The position numbers and the translations under genes are program-made. Positions 9,191 to 19,100 of a stretch of DNA of 64,000 nucleotides are shown in pieces. The number at the start of each line of letters is the position of its first letter. The stretch's first letter is position 1. Source of the stretch: Phycisphaerae bacterium (lineage in GTDB: Bacteria; Planctomycetota; Phycisphaerae; Phycisphaerales; SM1A02); contig PBAY01000014.1 of NCBI GenBank assembly GCA_002717655.1, positions 1 to 64,000 on the forward strand. The letters are read 5' to 3'. Under the pieces are notes generated by a model. The model had not been told where the DNA came from and searched no databases. It worked only from the letters and a program-made list of their open reading frames with translations.

Positions 9191-10284
9191 CCACCATGTC
9201 ATCTACTCGCAAATGGAATTTCTCCGCAGGCCCCGGCGTACTGCCCGAGTCCCTGATCCAGCAGGCACAGCAGGACATCTGGGATCTTGCCGGAACCGGA
9301 ATCGGCGTGATGGAACATTCTCATCGCGGTCCAGCCATCACGGAAGTCTTCGAAGCAGCAAGAAACAAGTGTCGTGAAGTCGGAAATATTCCAGACGACT
9401 TTGAAATCCTGTTCCTTCAAGGCGGCGCATCATTGCAGTTCGCCATGATTCCAATGGCCTTCCTGAATTCAAACTCACATGCCGACTACATCAATACGGG
9501 GTCCTGGACCAGCAAGGCCATTGATGAAGCAAGGCGTTTCGGGAATGTCGATGTCCTCTGGGATGGCGCTTCGGAAAAATTCAGCCGCATCCCAACAGGC
9601 GAGGATTACTCCTGGAATGAGCAATCCAAATACAGCTACTACTGCTCGAACAACACCATCTATGGAACACGATGGCCCCAGACTCCCACTTCGCCCACGC
9701 CACTGATCGCCGACATGAGCAGCGAGATGTTCGCCCGGGCCATCGATTGGGAATCGCATGACATGGTGTACGCAGGCGCCCAGAAGAACCTCGGGCCAGC
9801 AGGAGTGACGATGGTGATCATCCGCAGATCACTGCTTGAACAAGCCAGCACCGATCTACCCATGATGCTTCGATATGACGTCTTTGCGAAGAATGGATCG
9901 ATGTACAACACACCACCCGTGTTCGCAGTCTATTGTGTCAGCCTGATGTTCCAGTGGATACTTGATCAAGGCGGCTTGGCCGGTATCGAGGCGATGAATG
10001 AACACAAGGCAGGCTTGATCTACCGCACCATTGACGAATCCGATGGCTTCTACAAAGGGCATGCCGCGAAATCAGATCGTTCTCTGATGAACATCACCTT
10101 CCGCTGCCCCACTGAAGAACTGGAAGCCGCGTTCATCAAGGAAGCCGCTGAACATGACATGGCCAATCTCAAGGGACATCGCAGCGTAGGCGGGCTCCGC
10201 GCATCGGTCTACAACGCCTTCCCGGAAGCCGGGTGCCATCAGCTGGCCCAGTTCATGAATGAATTCGCGAGAAAGAACGGCTAA
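9187..10284 (+). CDS. serC: Phosphoserine aminotransferase
   Basis: 365 residues, the usual family length. A PLP enzyme converting 3-phosphohydroxypyruvate and glutamate to phosphoserine. It opens with RKWNFSAGPGVLPESL, and the Schiff-base lysine is Lys200 in VYAGAQKNLGPAG. The C-terminus HRSVGGLRASVYNAFPEAG is diagnostic. ATGA overlap with serA means the two are co-translated. Its stop overlaps by four bases the stop of the convergent fructosamine-kinase-like gene. Confidence 0.97.
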   Translation: MTTMSSTRKWNFSAGPGVLPESLIQQAQQDIWDLAGTGIGVMEHSHRGPAITEVFEAARNKCREVGNIPDDFEILFLQGGASLQFAMIPMAFLNSNSHADYINTGSWTSKAIDEARRFGNVDVLWDGASEKFSRIPTGEDYSWNEQSKYSYYCSNNTIYGTRWPQTPTSPTPLIADMSSEMFARAIDWESHDMVYAGAQKNLGPAGVTMVIIRRSLLEQASTDLPMMLRYDVFAKNGSMYNTPPVFAVYCVSLMFQWILDQGGLAGIEAMNEHKAGLIYRTIDESDGFYKGHAAKSDRSLMNITFRCPTEELEAAFIKEAAEHDMANLKGHRSVGGLRASVYNAFPEAGCHQLAQFMNEFARKNG

Positions 10285-11168
10285 GCGAGCGATTCGGCGA
10301 TCTGCATGACCTGGCCCACGTAACCTCGCCCGAAGAGGTTGACATGGTTGAGCAGGTGATACATCTGATACACCAGCAGGCGATCCGAAGACGGCGGATC
10401 GTCACTGGTTCTTGCCTCTGCATAAGCGTCAAAACAGATCGACGGAATACCACCGAAGAGCCGCATCATGGCGATGTCGGCCCATCCATCACCGATCGAA
10501 CATGCAGGATCGATCACACCGATGGGACCATCCGCAAGTGGAATCAGATTTCCAGACCAGAGATCACCATGAAGCAATGATGGATGCGGATCCGCTGGAA
10601 GATGACGGTCAAGCGAGCGTGTCACCATGCTGATTCGTGCCACCTCTTCCGCCTGCAGAAGGCCGGCATCTCTGGCCCATTTTATCTGTGGCTCGAACCG
10701 GCACTCCTGGTTAAAGCTGACCCAGTCATCACTCCAGTCATTGATCTGCCTGGTCGCTCCGATGAAATTTGAAGCAGCGAAACCATATCGACGGTCGGAA
10801 ACCAGATCATGCATGGTCGCCAGATCTGTTCCGAACTGACTCCACATCCGATCAGTCGGAGAGCCTGGCTCAAGCCACTCAAGAATCAACACGGCCCGAT
10901 CGGTTGATCGAAAGAATCCAAGAACCGCCGGTATCTTCAATGGCTGTTGTTCCAGATCATGCAACGCCTGCAGGCCTTGCGATTCCGCCTCGAGCTGTTC
11001 CGCACCGGCCGGTTCCATGGTGGTCTTGCAGACCAAGGAGCGGCCTGTCGCAAATGAAACATGACGGACATCGTGAATACAGCCCCCGGACAGAGAGACG
11101 CACTCGATCGGTTCTTCACCGATTCCAATTGAACGAAGTGCCTCGGCGATCAATCCGGAGACTTTCAA
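10281..11168 (-). CDS. Fructosamine/ketosamine-3-kinase family protein
   Basis: 295 residues. These kinases phosphorylate ketosamines (ribulosamine or erythrulosamine in most bacterial members) on glycated amines, allowing deglycation. Visible: SLSGGCIHDV near the N-terminus, catalytic LLHGDLWSGNLIP and metal-binding GVIDPACSIGDGWADIAM, both standard for the family. The start is a TTG at 11168 overlapping the phosphatase stop as TTGA. It is the last gene of the exopolysaccharide operon; pairing with a low-molecular-weight phosphatase is a known arrangement and suggests a repair module carried on this transcript. Confidence 0.85.
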   Translation of the reverse strand: MKVSGLIAEALRSIGIGEEPIECVSLSGGCIHDVRHVSFATGRSLVCKTTMEPAGAEQLEAESQGLQALHDLEQQPLKIPAVLGFFRSTDRAVLILEWLEPGSPTDRMWSQFGTDLATMHDLVSDRRYGFAASNFIGATRQINDWSDDWVSFNQECRFEPQIKWARDAGLLQAEEVARISMVTRSLDRHLPADPHPSLLHGDLWSGNLIPLADGPIGVIDPACSIGDGWADIAMMRLFGGIPSICFDAYAEARTSDDPPSSDRLLVYQMYHLLNHVNLFGRGYVGQVMQIAESLA

Positions 11169-11635
11169 ACCGAGTCATTCCTGAGCATCTCTACAAGATT
11201 GAGACAGGCTTCATCCAGCATGGAATAGACAGCCTCGAATCCTTCGTCACCACCATAGTACGGATCGGGAACATCTGAACCTGCCAGCTCGGGATGACAA
11301 TCAAGCATGAGCCTCGCCCTGTCCTTCGAGGCACCGAGTGATCTCACTTGGCCAAGAATGTCCGCGTCAGAACAAAGGATCAGATCAAAGGAAGTCAGAT
11401 CCGATCGCGTGATCTTCCTGGCTTCACCACGGACGATGACACCGTAACGACGTGCGGTCTCCCGCATTCTTGGATCAGGAGGTTCGCCGGCATGCCAGCC
11501 TCCGATGCCGGCAGAATCTATCTCAATGCCTTCCAGATTCTGCTCGGAGACGTGATGACGCAACAGGGCCTCGCCCATCGGGCTCCGGCAGATGTTGCCC
11601 ATACAGACAAACAGTACTCGTCGAATCGAGGTCAT
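11165..11635 (-). CDS. Low-molecular-weight protein tyrosine phosphatase
   Basis: 156 residues. Active-site loop VCMGNICRSP with nucleophile Cys11 and Arg17, and the general-acid loop DVPDPYYGG, are intact. Two roles fit the context: dephosphorylating the BY-kinase-like Wzz protein of the same operon (as Wzb does for Wzc), or acting as the ribulosamine-5-phosphatase partner of the adjacent ketosamine kinase. It overlaps both neighbours by four bases. Confidence 0.93.
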   Translation of the reverse strand: MTSIRRVLFVCMGNICRSPMGEALLRHHVSEQNLEGIEIDSAGIGGWHAGEPPDPRMRETARRYGVIVRGEARKITRSDLTSFDLILCSDADILGQVRSLGASKDRARLMLDCHPELAGSDVPDPYYGGDEGFEAVYSMLDEACLNLVEMLRNDSV

Positions 11636-12912
11636 GTTGATTCACCACTGGACTGACTTCTTGCTGCTTTCTGAAGCAGTCCCATTCGAATGCCCACCAG
11701 CGCCATGAGCATGTAGAAGGCAATGAAAACCAGATAGAGCACCATGACTCGGAATTCGCCGATGATCACGAGATATCCAAGTACGACTCCGGAGATGGCC
11801 AGCAGAAACTCCAGGCCATAGATGGCCAGAACGGCACGCTTGACTCCACCAAGCCATCCTTTCAGAACATGATGAAGATGCTGGGCGTCAGGCTCCGACA
11901 TGCTGATGCCCTGTATCTTCCTGCGAAAGATGGCCAGGATGGTATCGATGATGGGAATGCCGAAGATGATCAGGCCTGCAAGAACTAGATGTGTTTCACC
12001 CTGCTCTCCAAGCATGAGGATGATGACAACGCAGAGATAGCCCAGAAGCAATGAACCGCAGTCGCCGAGGAAGATTCTGGCGGGATTGAAGTTGTATGGG
12101 AGAAATCCCAACACCGCACCAAGTAGCGCCATGCAAAGAACGATTCTTGCTCCTGCCAGAGTAGCCCCCTCATCGGCAACCATCTGTTCTGGCATCGTCG
12201 ATGCAATGATCATCACATCCACTGGCGTGAGATATACAGCGACCGCCAATGACAAGGCGAGAAGGCCAGTGGCAATGATCGCGACTGTTCCACTGAGCAG
12301 GCCATCGAGCCCGTCGATCAAATTTGATGCGTTGCATCCTCCGAGTACGAATATCGCGATGATCGCCGTACCGATCCACTCTGTCACATTGAAAGGCACA
12401 TCAACAAGCGGAATCATGTACTCAAGAGAGGAGACTCCGAAAAGATATTCCAGTAGTCCAGCTGCCACACGTGTACCAATGTCATTGAGTGCCAGCAATG
12501 CTGCCGCAACCAACTGGCCTGCGATCTTCAATCGAGGATCCCATCCCCAGACATCATCAGCCAGTCCAGTGAATGTGATCGCAACCATCCCACCTACAAT
12601 TGAAACAGGAAGCGGCCGATACTCGGGCGGCTGCCCATCGATGAGAATGTAACTGGCTGCTATCCCCGCCAGAATGCCGAAGAAGACTGCCAAGCCGCCG
12701 AGATAGGGAGTTGCGGACTTGTGTATTTTGCGGCCGACATCGGGTCGATCGACGACATCTATTGCAATGGCAAGCCCTCGAAACAGTGGCGTGACGATCA
12801 AGACCGCGACATAGGACAAGACCAGCACCGGAAGGTAGTCGATGATCAACGACCAGACAGTCACATCACCGACAACAGGATCGATTTGTGAAAGGTCTGA
12901 CCCCGTATTCAT
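11632..12912 (-). CDS. WecA/MraY-type undecaprenyl-phosphate sugar-1-phosphate transferase
   Basis: 426 residues, about ten membrane helices. Starts glycan assembly by transferring a HexNAc-1-phosphate from UDP onto undecaprenyl phosphate. Family signatures are RKIHKSATPYLGGLAVFFG, the Asp-rich loop FTGLADDVWGWDPR, NLIDGLDGL and FLGDCGSLLLGY. His residues near DAQHLHHVLK match the WecA C-terminal motif. It overlaps the epimerase and phosphatase genes by four bases, so it belongs to the exopolysaccharide operon. Confidence 0.92.
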   Translation of the reverse strand: MNTGSDLSQIDPVVGDVTVWSLIIDYLPVLVLSYVAVLIVTPLFRGLAIAIDVVDRPDVGRKIHKSATPYLGGLAVFFGILAGIAASYILIDGQPPEYRPLPVSIVGGMVAITFTGLADDVWGWDPRLKIAGQLVAAALLALNDIGTRVAAGLLEYLFGVSSLEYMIPLVDVPFNVTEWIGTAIIAIFVLGGCNASNLIDGLDGLLSGTVAIIATGLLALSLAVAVYLTPVDVMIIASTMPEQMVADEGATLAGARIVLCMALLGAVLGFLPYNFNPARIFLGDCGSLLLGYLCVVIILMLGEQGETHLVLAGLIIFGIPIIDTILAIFRRKIQGISMSEPDAQHLHHVLKGWLGGVKRAVLAIYGLEFLLAISGVVLGYLVIIGEFRVMVLYLVFIAFYMLMALVGIRMGLLQKAARSQSSGEST

Positions 12913-13916
12913 CGTCCATTACCTGCGACATGATTGCTGGATTGATCACTTATTGAATCAGCAAGATCTCTGATCGTCTGCTCCAGACCGAAGCGAGGAG
13001 TGAAATCAAAGCAGGATGTCAAACGACTGATGTCCGGGCGGCGATGGATCATGTCTTCAATCGATCGTCCATAGGCTTTTTCATATGAGATGTTCTCGAT
13101 CGGCGAATCACTGCCGAGCACATCCACCACAAGGCGAGCCAGCTCCGATATCGAAATCATCGAGTCACGACCGACATTGACGACCGAACCGAAGACATTG
13201 CCTTCGGAAAGAAATCTAGGAAGAACATCCACGACATCGCGAACGTCACAGAAGCATCTGGTCTGGTCGCCGGTCCCGTAGACCAGAAGCGGAGACCCAT
13301 CCAGAGCTGCCTGAACGAATCGAGGCAGCACCATCCCCCATGTTCCAACCTGACGCGGCCCGACGGTATTGAAGAATCTCGCGATGACCACCGGCAGCCC
13401 GTGATCATGGTGCCAGGCAAGCCCAAGAAATTCATCAATCGCCTTCGAGCAGGCATACGCCCATCTTGGCTCGGTTGTCGGACCGAGGATCAGATCATCG
13501 CCTTCTGAAAACGGGATCTTGTCTGATTTGCCATACACCTCGGAAGTCGAAGCAAGCAGAGTCGGAAGTCGAGCCTCGGATGCAAACCGGAGAACAACCA
13601 GCGTCTCCTCCACATTGTTTTCAATTGTTTGTACGGGTTGCTCGACGACAAGACGTACACCTACGGCTGCGGCAAGATGGTAGATCTCCGAATATCTTCC
13701 AGGCTCCAAGTCGGGAAGAATCCGGGAAAGATCACCTTCAATGAAGGCAAGCCGATCGGGATCAACAGCATTCAGGTTGTCCCGCCTGCCCGTTGAGAGA
13801 TTGTCAACGACGGTGACATGATGACCCTGAAGCGCAAGCTTCTCGACAAGGTGTGAACCAATGAAGCCTGCCCCACCTGTCACGAGGATGCTGCGCGTCT
13901 CGTCTGCTTTCACCAT
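12909..13916 (-). CDS. NAD-dependent sugar-nucleotide epimerase/dehydratase (extended SDR)
   Basis: 335 residues. N-terminal ILVTGGAGFIGSHLVEKL binds NAD; the catalytic Tyr and Lys are in YACSKAIDE; ARFFNTVGPRQ and the Arg of KAYGRSIEDM fit UDP-glucose 4-epimerase or UDP-glucuronate decarboxylase-type enzymes. Exact substrate cannot be read from sequence. It probably supplies an activated sugar for the polymer made by this operon and overlaps the WecA-type gene by four bases. Confidence 0.88.
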   Translation of the reverse strand: MVKADETRSILVTGGAGFIGSHLVEKLALQGHHVTVVDNLSTGRRDNLNAVDPDRLAFIEGDLSRILPDLEPGRYSEIYHLAAAVGVRLVVEQPVQTIENNVEETLVVLRFASEARLPTLLASTSEVYGKSDKIPFSEGDDLILGPTTEPRWAYACSKAIDEFLGLAWHHDHGLPVVIARFFNTVGPRQVGTWGMVLPRFVQAALDGSPLLVYGTGDQTRCFCDVRDVVDVLPRFLSEGNVFGSVVNVGRDSMISISELARLVVDVLGSDSPIENISYEKAYGRSIEDMIHRRPDISRLTSCFDFTPRFGLEQTIRDLADSISDQSSNHVAGNGR

Positions 13917-13944
13917 CTGTCAATCCGGCACCTGCAGATCGGGA

Positions 13945-16158
13945 CTACTCCTCGATTTCGGTGTACTTGGCCATCAGTCTGTAATTCTTCTTGAAGTATC
14001 CACCAGCAGTCTGCCGTGGCCTGTTCAGGATCACACCCATCAACTCTGCCTGAGTATCACTGAATTGACCGATCATCCTTGAGATGAGCCCGCGGGCCTC
14101 CTGGCCTGCTCGAACGACGAGCGCAACGGACTCGACACGATTGGCAAGAACGACTGCATCTCCCGCAGCAACGGCTGGAGCAGCATCAACCAATACACAG
14201 TCGTACCTGTTACGAAGATCTGCCATCAATGAAGAAAGCATGGGGTCATTGAACTTTTCGTAGACTCGACTTGACGGCGATCCCGCACCAATGATGCTGA
14301 CACCATCAACCTTCTGTACAACATCGTCGATCGTCTGATTTCCAGAAAGTAGATCACCCAGACCAGCCTGTTCATCTTCGATGCCGAAGACCGAGGCAAG
14401 ACGTGGCTTGCGGAAATTACCGTCGACGATGGCGATATTCAAACCACTCGCCGCAGCTGAAAGCGCGAGATTCGACAGAACAGTAGTCGTACCTGACCCA
14501 GGCATTCCACTGGCAAACATGAGGCTGGTATGCCCCTGCCTTGACATGCTTCGCCAGATGGCATTCCACGCCTGACGATAGCTCTCCGCCATAACGCTGT
14601 CGGGGTGTTCCTTGTGGATGAGTTCCGCCGAGTCAGGCATCGTCGGATCTTCGTCGGTATCAGGGATGACTCCCAGCAGACGAGTACCCGGGATGACCAG
14701 AAGATCGGATGGAGTGTGAACTCGCTGATCAGTCAAGGCTCTCAGGAAGATGTACATGACATAGAGGCCGAGACAGACCACGACACCCGCAGGGATGATG
14801 ACCTCAGGCTGCGGGAACGAAACATCACGAGGAAACTTGGCTGCGCCGACCTGCCGGACACGCCCTGCATCGGCACGCAGTTTCATCAGACTGACACTGT
14901 TCATGAGATTCAACTGTTCATCACGCTGTTTCTCAAGAAGGGATCGCTGAGCCACGAATGACTCGAACAAGGAGGCATCAGATGCAAGATTTCGAAGTCT
15001 CTCATCCTTCTCTTCAAGATCGCTTTCGATTCTCTCAATCAGGGATTTAAGGCGGGTGATCTCTGAGGACCAGGTCTTCAACCGGGCGTTGAGATTTCTC
15101 TTCAGCAACTCGTTTCGCTTGGCCTCGATCTGCTGTTCGGTACCATTGATGCTCGACTGGATCTGCTGAACTGGCTTGGAACCAGCATGGAACCGCTCAC
15201 GCAGGGATCGCTCTTCTGCCCGCAATGACTCAAGCAGCTGGATCTGGTTGTAGATCGATGGATCCTGATCCGCCTCAAGGACATCTTCTGCTGTTGGCTC
15301 GATGGTGCCCTCAAGCTTGGCGGCAGTCTGCATGTACTGCGACTCCGAACTGGTGAGATCATTCATCGCTTCAGTCAAGGAGGTCGTAAGATTTTCAACT
15401 TCAGTAGCCGTCTGGGAATATCGAGGATCATCCAGCGTGGTGATGCCCTTGGCCACGATGAATCCCTGAATTTCATCACGAAGATCCTGCAACGCGTGTC
15501 GTGTATTGCGCAGCTGATCCTCGAATAGATTCTCATTGTCACTGAACTGACGCTCATCGAGCTGCTTGATCTTCTGGGTATAGACCTTGGCAATGGCATT
15601 CAGTACCTTGGGGACATCAGCCGGATTCGCCGCTGACCAGGCAAGGCTGAATAGGTTGGAGTCACGATAGACCGGCGTCCACAGATCTTCCTCCAGCTCA
15701 TCTGCCGCCAAGGCAACTTGAGGCTGTCCGGAACTGGGATCAATGAAGTCAGTCTGAAGCCAGATGGTGTTGCGTACCGAAGGATCAAGGATGGCCTGCT
15801 CAATGACATCACGCTGACGAATCAGCTTCGTCTGGGTATGAGCCACTCGGTCAACATCATCACCAAACAGTGACGTCCGTGTTCCGATTTCGGTTGCGTC
15901 CTTCAAACCAGGCCGCACCTCGAAATAGATCTCGGAGGAATACTTCGGGAACCACCTGAGAAGAACAAAATAGGAGCCGGTACCAAGACCAGCACCGATG
16001 ATGACCGAAACCAGAATTCCGATAATGTGCTGCCTCAGAACCCTTACTGGATCAATTGTGACCCGAGCTGCTGAAGCTGCAGGAGTACGAGGCCTTGCAG
16101 ACGGCTGACCCGGCCTGCTTCCAGCATTATTCGGTGATGGACGATTCTTCTCAGTCAT
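13945..16158 (-). CDS. Wzz/BY-kinase-like chain-length protein with altered P-loop
   Basis: 737 residues: proline-rich cytoplasmic start, membrane helix near 44-70, long periplasmic Wzz/GNVR region with coiled coils (about 190-440), second helix near 452-473 and a cytoplasmic CpsD/BY-kinase domain (about 515-737). Walker A' (VDGNFRKP, Asp579) and Walker B (CVLVDAAPA) are present, and three Tyr lie at 721, 726 and 732. The Walker A lysine is absent: the expected GEGK(S/T) reads GSGTTT at 554-559, with Thr557 at the lysine position. Such proteins control polymer length and export; this one may bind ATP poorly or act as a pseudokinase. Confidence 0.9.
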   Translation of the reverse strand: MTEKNRPSPNNAGSRPGQPSARPRTPAASAARVTIDPVRVLRQHIIGILVSVIIGAGLGTGSYFVLLRWFPKYSSEIYFEVRPGLKDATEIGTRTSLFGDDVDRVAHTQTKLIRQRDVIEQAILDPSVRNTIWLQTDFIDPSSGQPQVALAADELEEDLWTPVYRDSNLFSLAWSAANPADVPKVLNAIAKVYTQKIKQLDERQFSDNENLFEDQLRNTRHALQDLRDEIQGFIVAKGITTLDDPRYSQTATEVENLTTSLTEAMNDLTSSESQYMQTAAKLEGTIEPTAEDVLEADQDPSIYNQIQLLESLRAEERSLRERFHAGSKPVQQIQSSINGTEQQIEAKRNELLKRNLNARLKTWSSEITRLKSLIERIESDLEEKDERLRNLASDASLFESFVAQRSLLEKQRDEQLNLMNSVSLMKLRADAGRVRQVGAAKFPRDVSFPQPEVIIPAGVVVCLGLYVMYIFLRALTDQRVHTPSDLLVIPGTRLLGVIPDTDEDPTMPDSAELIHKEHPDSVMAESYRQAWNAIWRSMSRQGHTSLMFASGMPGSGTTTVLSNLALSAAASGLNIAIVDGNFRKPRLASVFGIEDEQAGLGDLLSGNQTIDDVVQKVDGVSIIGAGSPSSRVYEKFNDPMLSSLMADLRNRYDCVLVDAAPAVAAGDAVVLANRVESVALVVRAGQEARGLISRMIGQFSDTQAELMGVILNRPRQTAGGYFKKNYRLMAKYTEIEE

Positions 16159-16197
16159 TGATCCGTAACTCGCTTCTCAAGCAATGAGGCCTCCAGA

Positions 16198-19100
16198 TCA
16201 GCCTCCATTGCTCAATTGGGTCTCCAATTCCGTTGCCCGGGCCTTGATTGACTCATCATCGGCAATTTCGACCGCTGAACGCAGCTGCTCTCTGGCCTTT
16301 TCTACGCGGTTCTGGCTCAAATAGATCTCCGCAAGATGCAAATGAGCCCTGGCAGTAGGCTGACGGCGGATTGACTGAAGTACCAGATCCTCGCCCTTGG
16401 CCACTCGGCCAGCCTTGAAAGCAGCCCAACCTTCGACATCAGTCATCCTTGCGTCTCTAGGACGCAGAGAAGTTGCCCGTTCAGCAAAGCTGACCGCTTT
16501 CTCAGGAGTATCCGTATGGTCTGCGTAGAGCAATGCAATCTTGGCCAGAAGGCCTGCATCCTGAGGGGTGTATTCCAACTGGGTCAACCGGGCGGTCAAA
16601 GCAGCATTCGGATTCCCCGTCAAGGAATGGATGGTAGCCACCGTATCGATAATTGACGAATTCTCAGGAGACAGGCGAATAGCCTGCTCAGCATATGGCA
16701 TCGCCTCTGCCGGTTGATCCAGTCTTGTTGCAAGAAGATAGGCATAGTTGTTCAAGGCCATGGCATCATTCGGAGTCAGATCAACAATCTCCTTGAATGT
16801 GCCTGCTGCTTCATTCTCATCACCTGCAGTCAATTCCATGGATCCAAGCATGGAAAGCGAAGCAAGAAGCAACTCGGGACTTTCGGCTCTGGCTTTCTCC
16901 ACTGCCTGCTTCTGATAGGCAAGTGCCTTCTCCCAGGCATCAGGAGATGCCCATCGTGACCAATAGATGGCAAGACCCGCCAGATCGTCAAGGCTGGGTT
17001 CACCCTCGATCAGGTCCAATGCAAAGGCTTCCCCTGCAGCAGGATCATCATTGGCAAAGACGATCTGCAGATCTTCATACCACCTTCGCAAGGTGGCCCT
17101 TGGAAGAAGTTGCAAGGCGATTTGTCTGTCAAACGTGTCCTTTGCCTGACGAATTCGAGATCGCGACTGAGCTTCCGCACCCAGGCGAGCCAAGGACTTG
17201 GCATGAATGGACTGGAGGATCGCATCTTTCTCCAACAGCCGCTGATGCTTCTGGATCATCTTGAGAATCCCCTCATGATCCCAAGGTTCCGCAGAACGCG
17301 TCGCATCACTCAATCGAAGCAGAAGACCCTGACTTGGATAGAGTTCAAAGGCTTCCGTATAGGCCTGACTCGCACCCTTCACATCGCCTTCATCCTCAAG
17401 AAACATGCCAAGTTTCTCTCGCCACTGAGGGGAATCAGGATTGATGACAATTGCAGCACGGATCACATCCTGCGCCCTGTCAGGGCTACCAGAATTGACG
17501 TGAGCTGCGATCAGACGATCTCTGACCGCATCAGCCTGAGGATTGGACCGCAGATAACTTTCCATGTCCTGTACAGCACGACGGTTGTTGTTCTGTGCCT
17601 CCAACACATCTGCATTGGACAACATCAGAGCCTCACTCTCTCTGACTTCTGGCCCCGCATTGTCAATCACATTTCTCGCAAGAGTCAGCAATGCCTCATC
17701 CCGACTTTTGAGATAGTCAGAGAGATAACTCTCGACCAGCAGTTCATAGGGCCTCGACATTTCAGGCCCTTCGAGCATTGCAGCCTGAAGGCTCGTTCGG
17801 TATCGATCAATTCCACTCGACTCACCTGAGGCATCACCGGAAGCACCTGCAAGAATCGATTCTCGATTCGCCAGAAATGCCTCAAGCATGTATGACTCGT
17901 AGGTATTGCCTGATTCCGCCTTCAAAGCTGCCAAAGCTGCTCGACCTTCATCGAACTGTTGTGTACGAAGCAATGATTCGATGAGTCGATGGCGGTAGAG
18001 ATCCTCTTCTCCAGCATCGACTGCCGACTGCAGATAAGGAATGGCGTCCCCATAGATCCCGGAAGCATAGAGCACCGAACCGAGGGCAGCATCAATTTCC
18101 TTTTCATCAGACTGGCTGCCAATCGCCTCCTCAAGCAAAGCGACGGCTTCGTCGGTTCGTCCCGATTCAATCAGGAACTGCGCGGCAGCTCGCGTCTGGG
18201 AGGAACGGTTCTCATCAGTCGAATGATTACGTAGATAATCTCGAAGAACCGTAATCGCAGATTCGACCTGCTGACGATCCACGTGTACTTGAGCATGAAG
18301 AATCGCCTGCCCGAAGCTTTCATCCTTTCCTGATTCGATCATCTCAAGGATGTCATCCATCTGCTTGTCCCACACAGCCTGCAGATTTGCGAGAATTTCA
18401 GCCTGACGCACATCAGAAAGACCAAGCCATTGTCGGGACGTCATCAGACGCTTGCCATCATCATCCACCATCAATTCAAAACTGGGATTGAATCTGGCCA
18501 ACATTGCAGCAAGACGAATTGCATTTTCTCGATTATCCGGATTTTCCTTGAAGGACTGACGGCGCTGGGTCAAAGCGACCAGAGGATCTCCGTATCTCGA
18601 TTCGGCCTCAAGCCAGAGGTCGCGGATGTATTCATCATTCGGGAATTGGACCGCACCCTCACGAAGAACCCCAACTGCTCGAACCTGTTCCGCCTCATTG
18701 GCAAGAAGTAATGAAGCCAGCTTCTTGAGGGTCGCAAGATTTGCAGGATTCAATCGATAGGACTCACTGTATGCTCGCTCAGCGGCAGCCAGGTCGCCTT
18801 GCATTTCCCGCCCCCAGCCAAGCGTCCGCCAGGCAAGATCCGACCAGGGCGCCAGCTTTGTCCCACGATCAGCTGCTGCAATACCTCGCTGTAGAAGTTC
18901 TTGATTTGGACGTCCTTCTTCACCGGCCTTTCTGGCCAGACTCAGCTCAACTCTGGCCTCCGCCAGATTGCCTTCAGCTTTGTCAAAGTTCTTTTCTCTG
19001 GCGACAGGAAGCATGGCCCTTGCCTCCTCGAACTTGCCTTCCTTGAGATACTCCTCGAACCTCCCGATGAAGGCGCCAGCAACCGTATTGACTGCACCAT

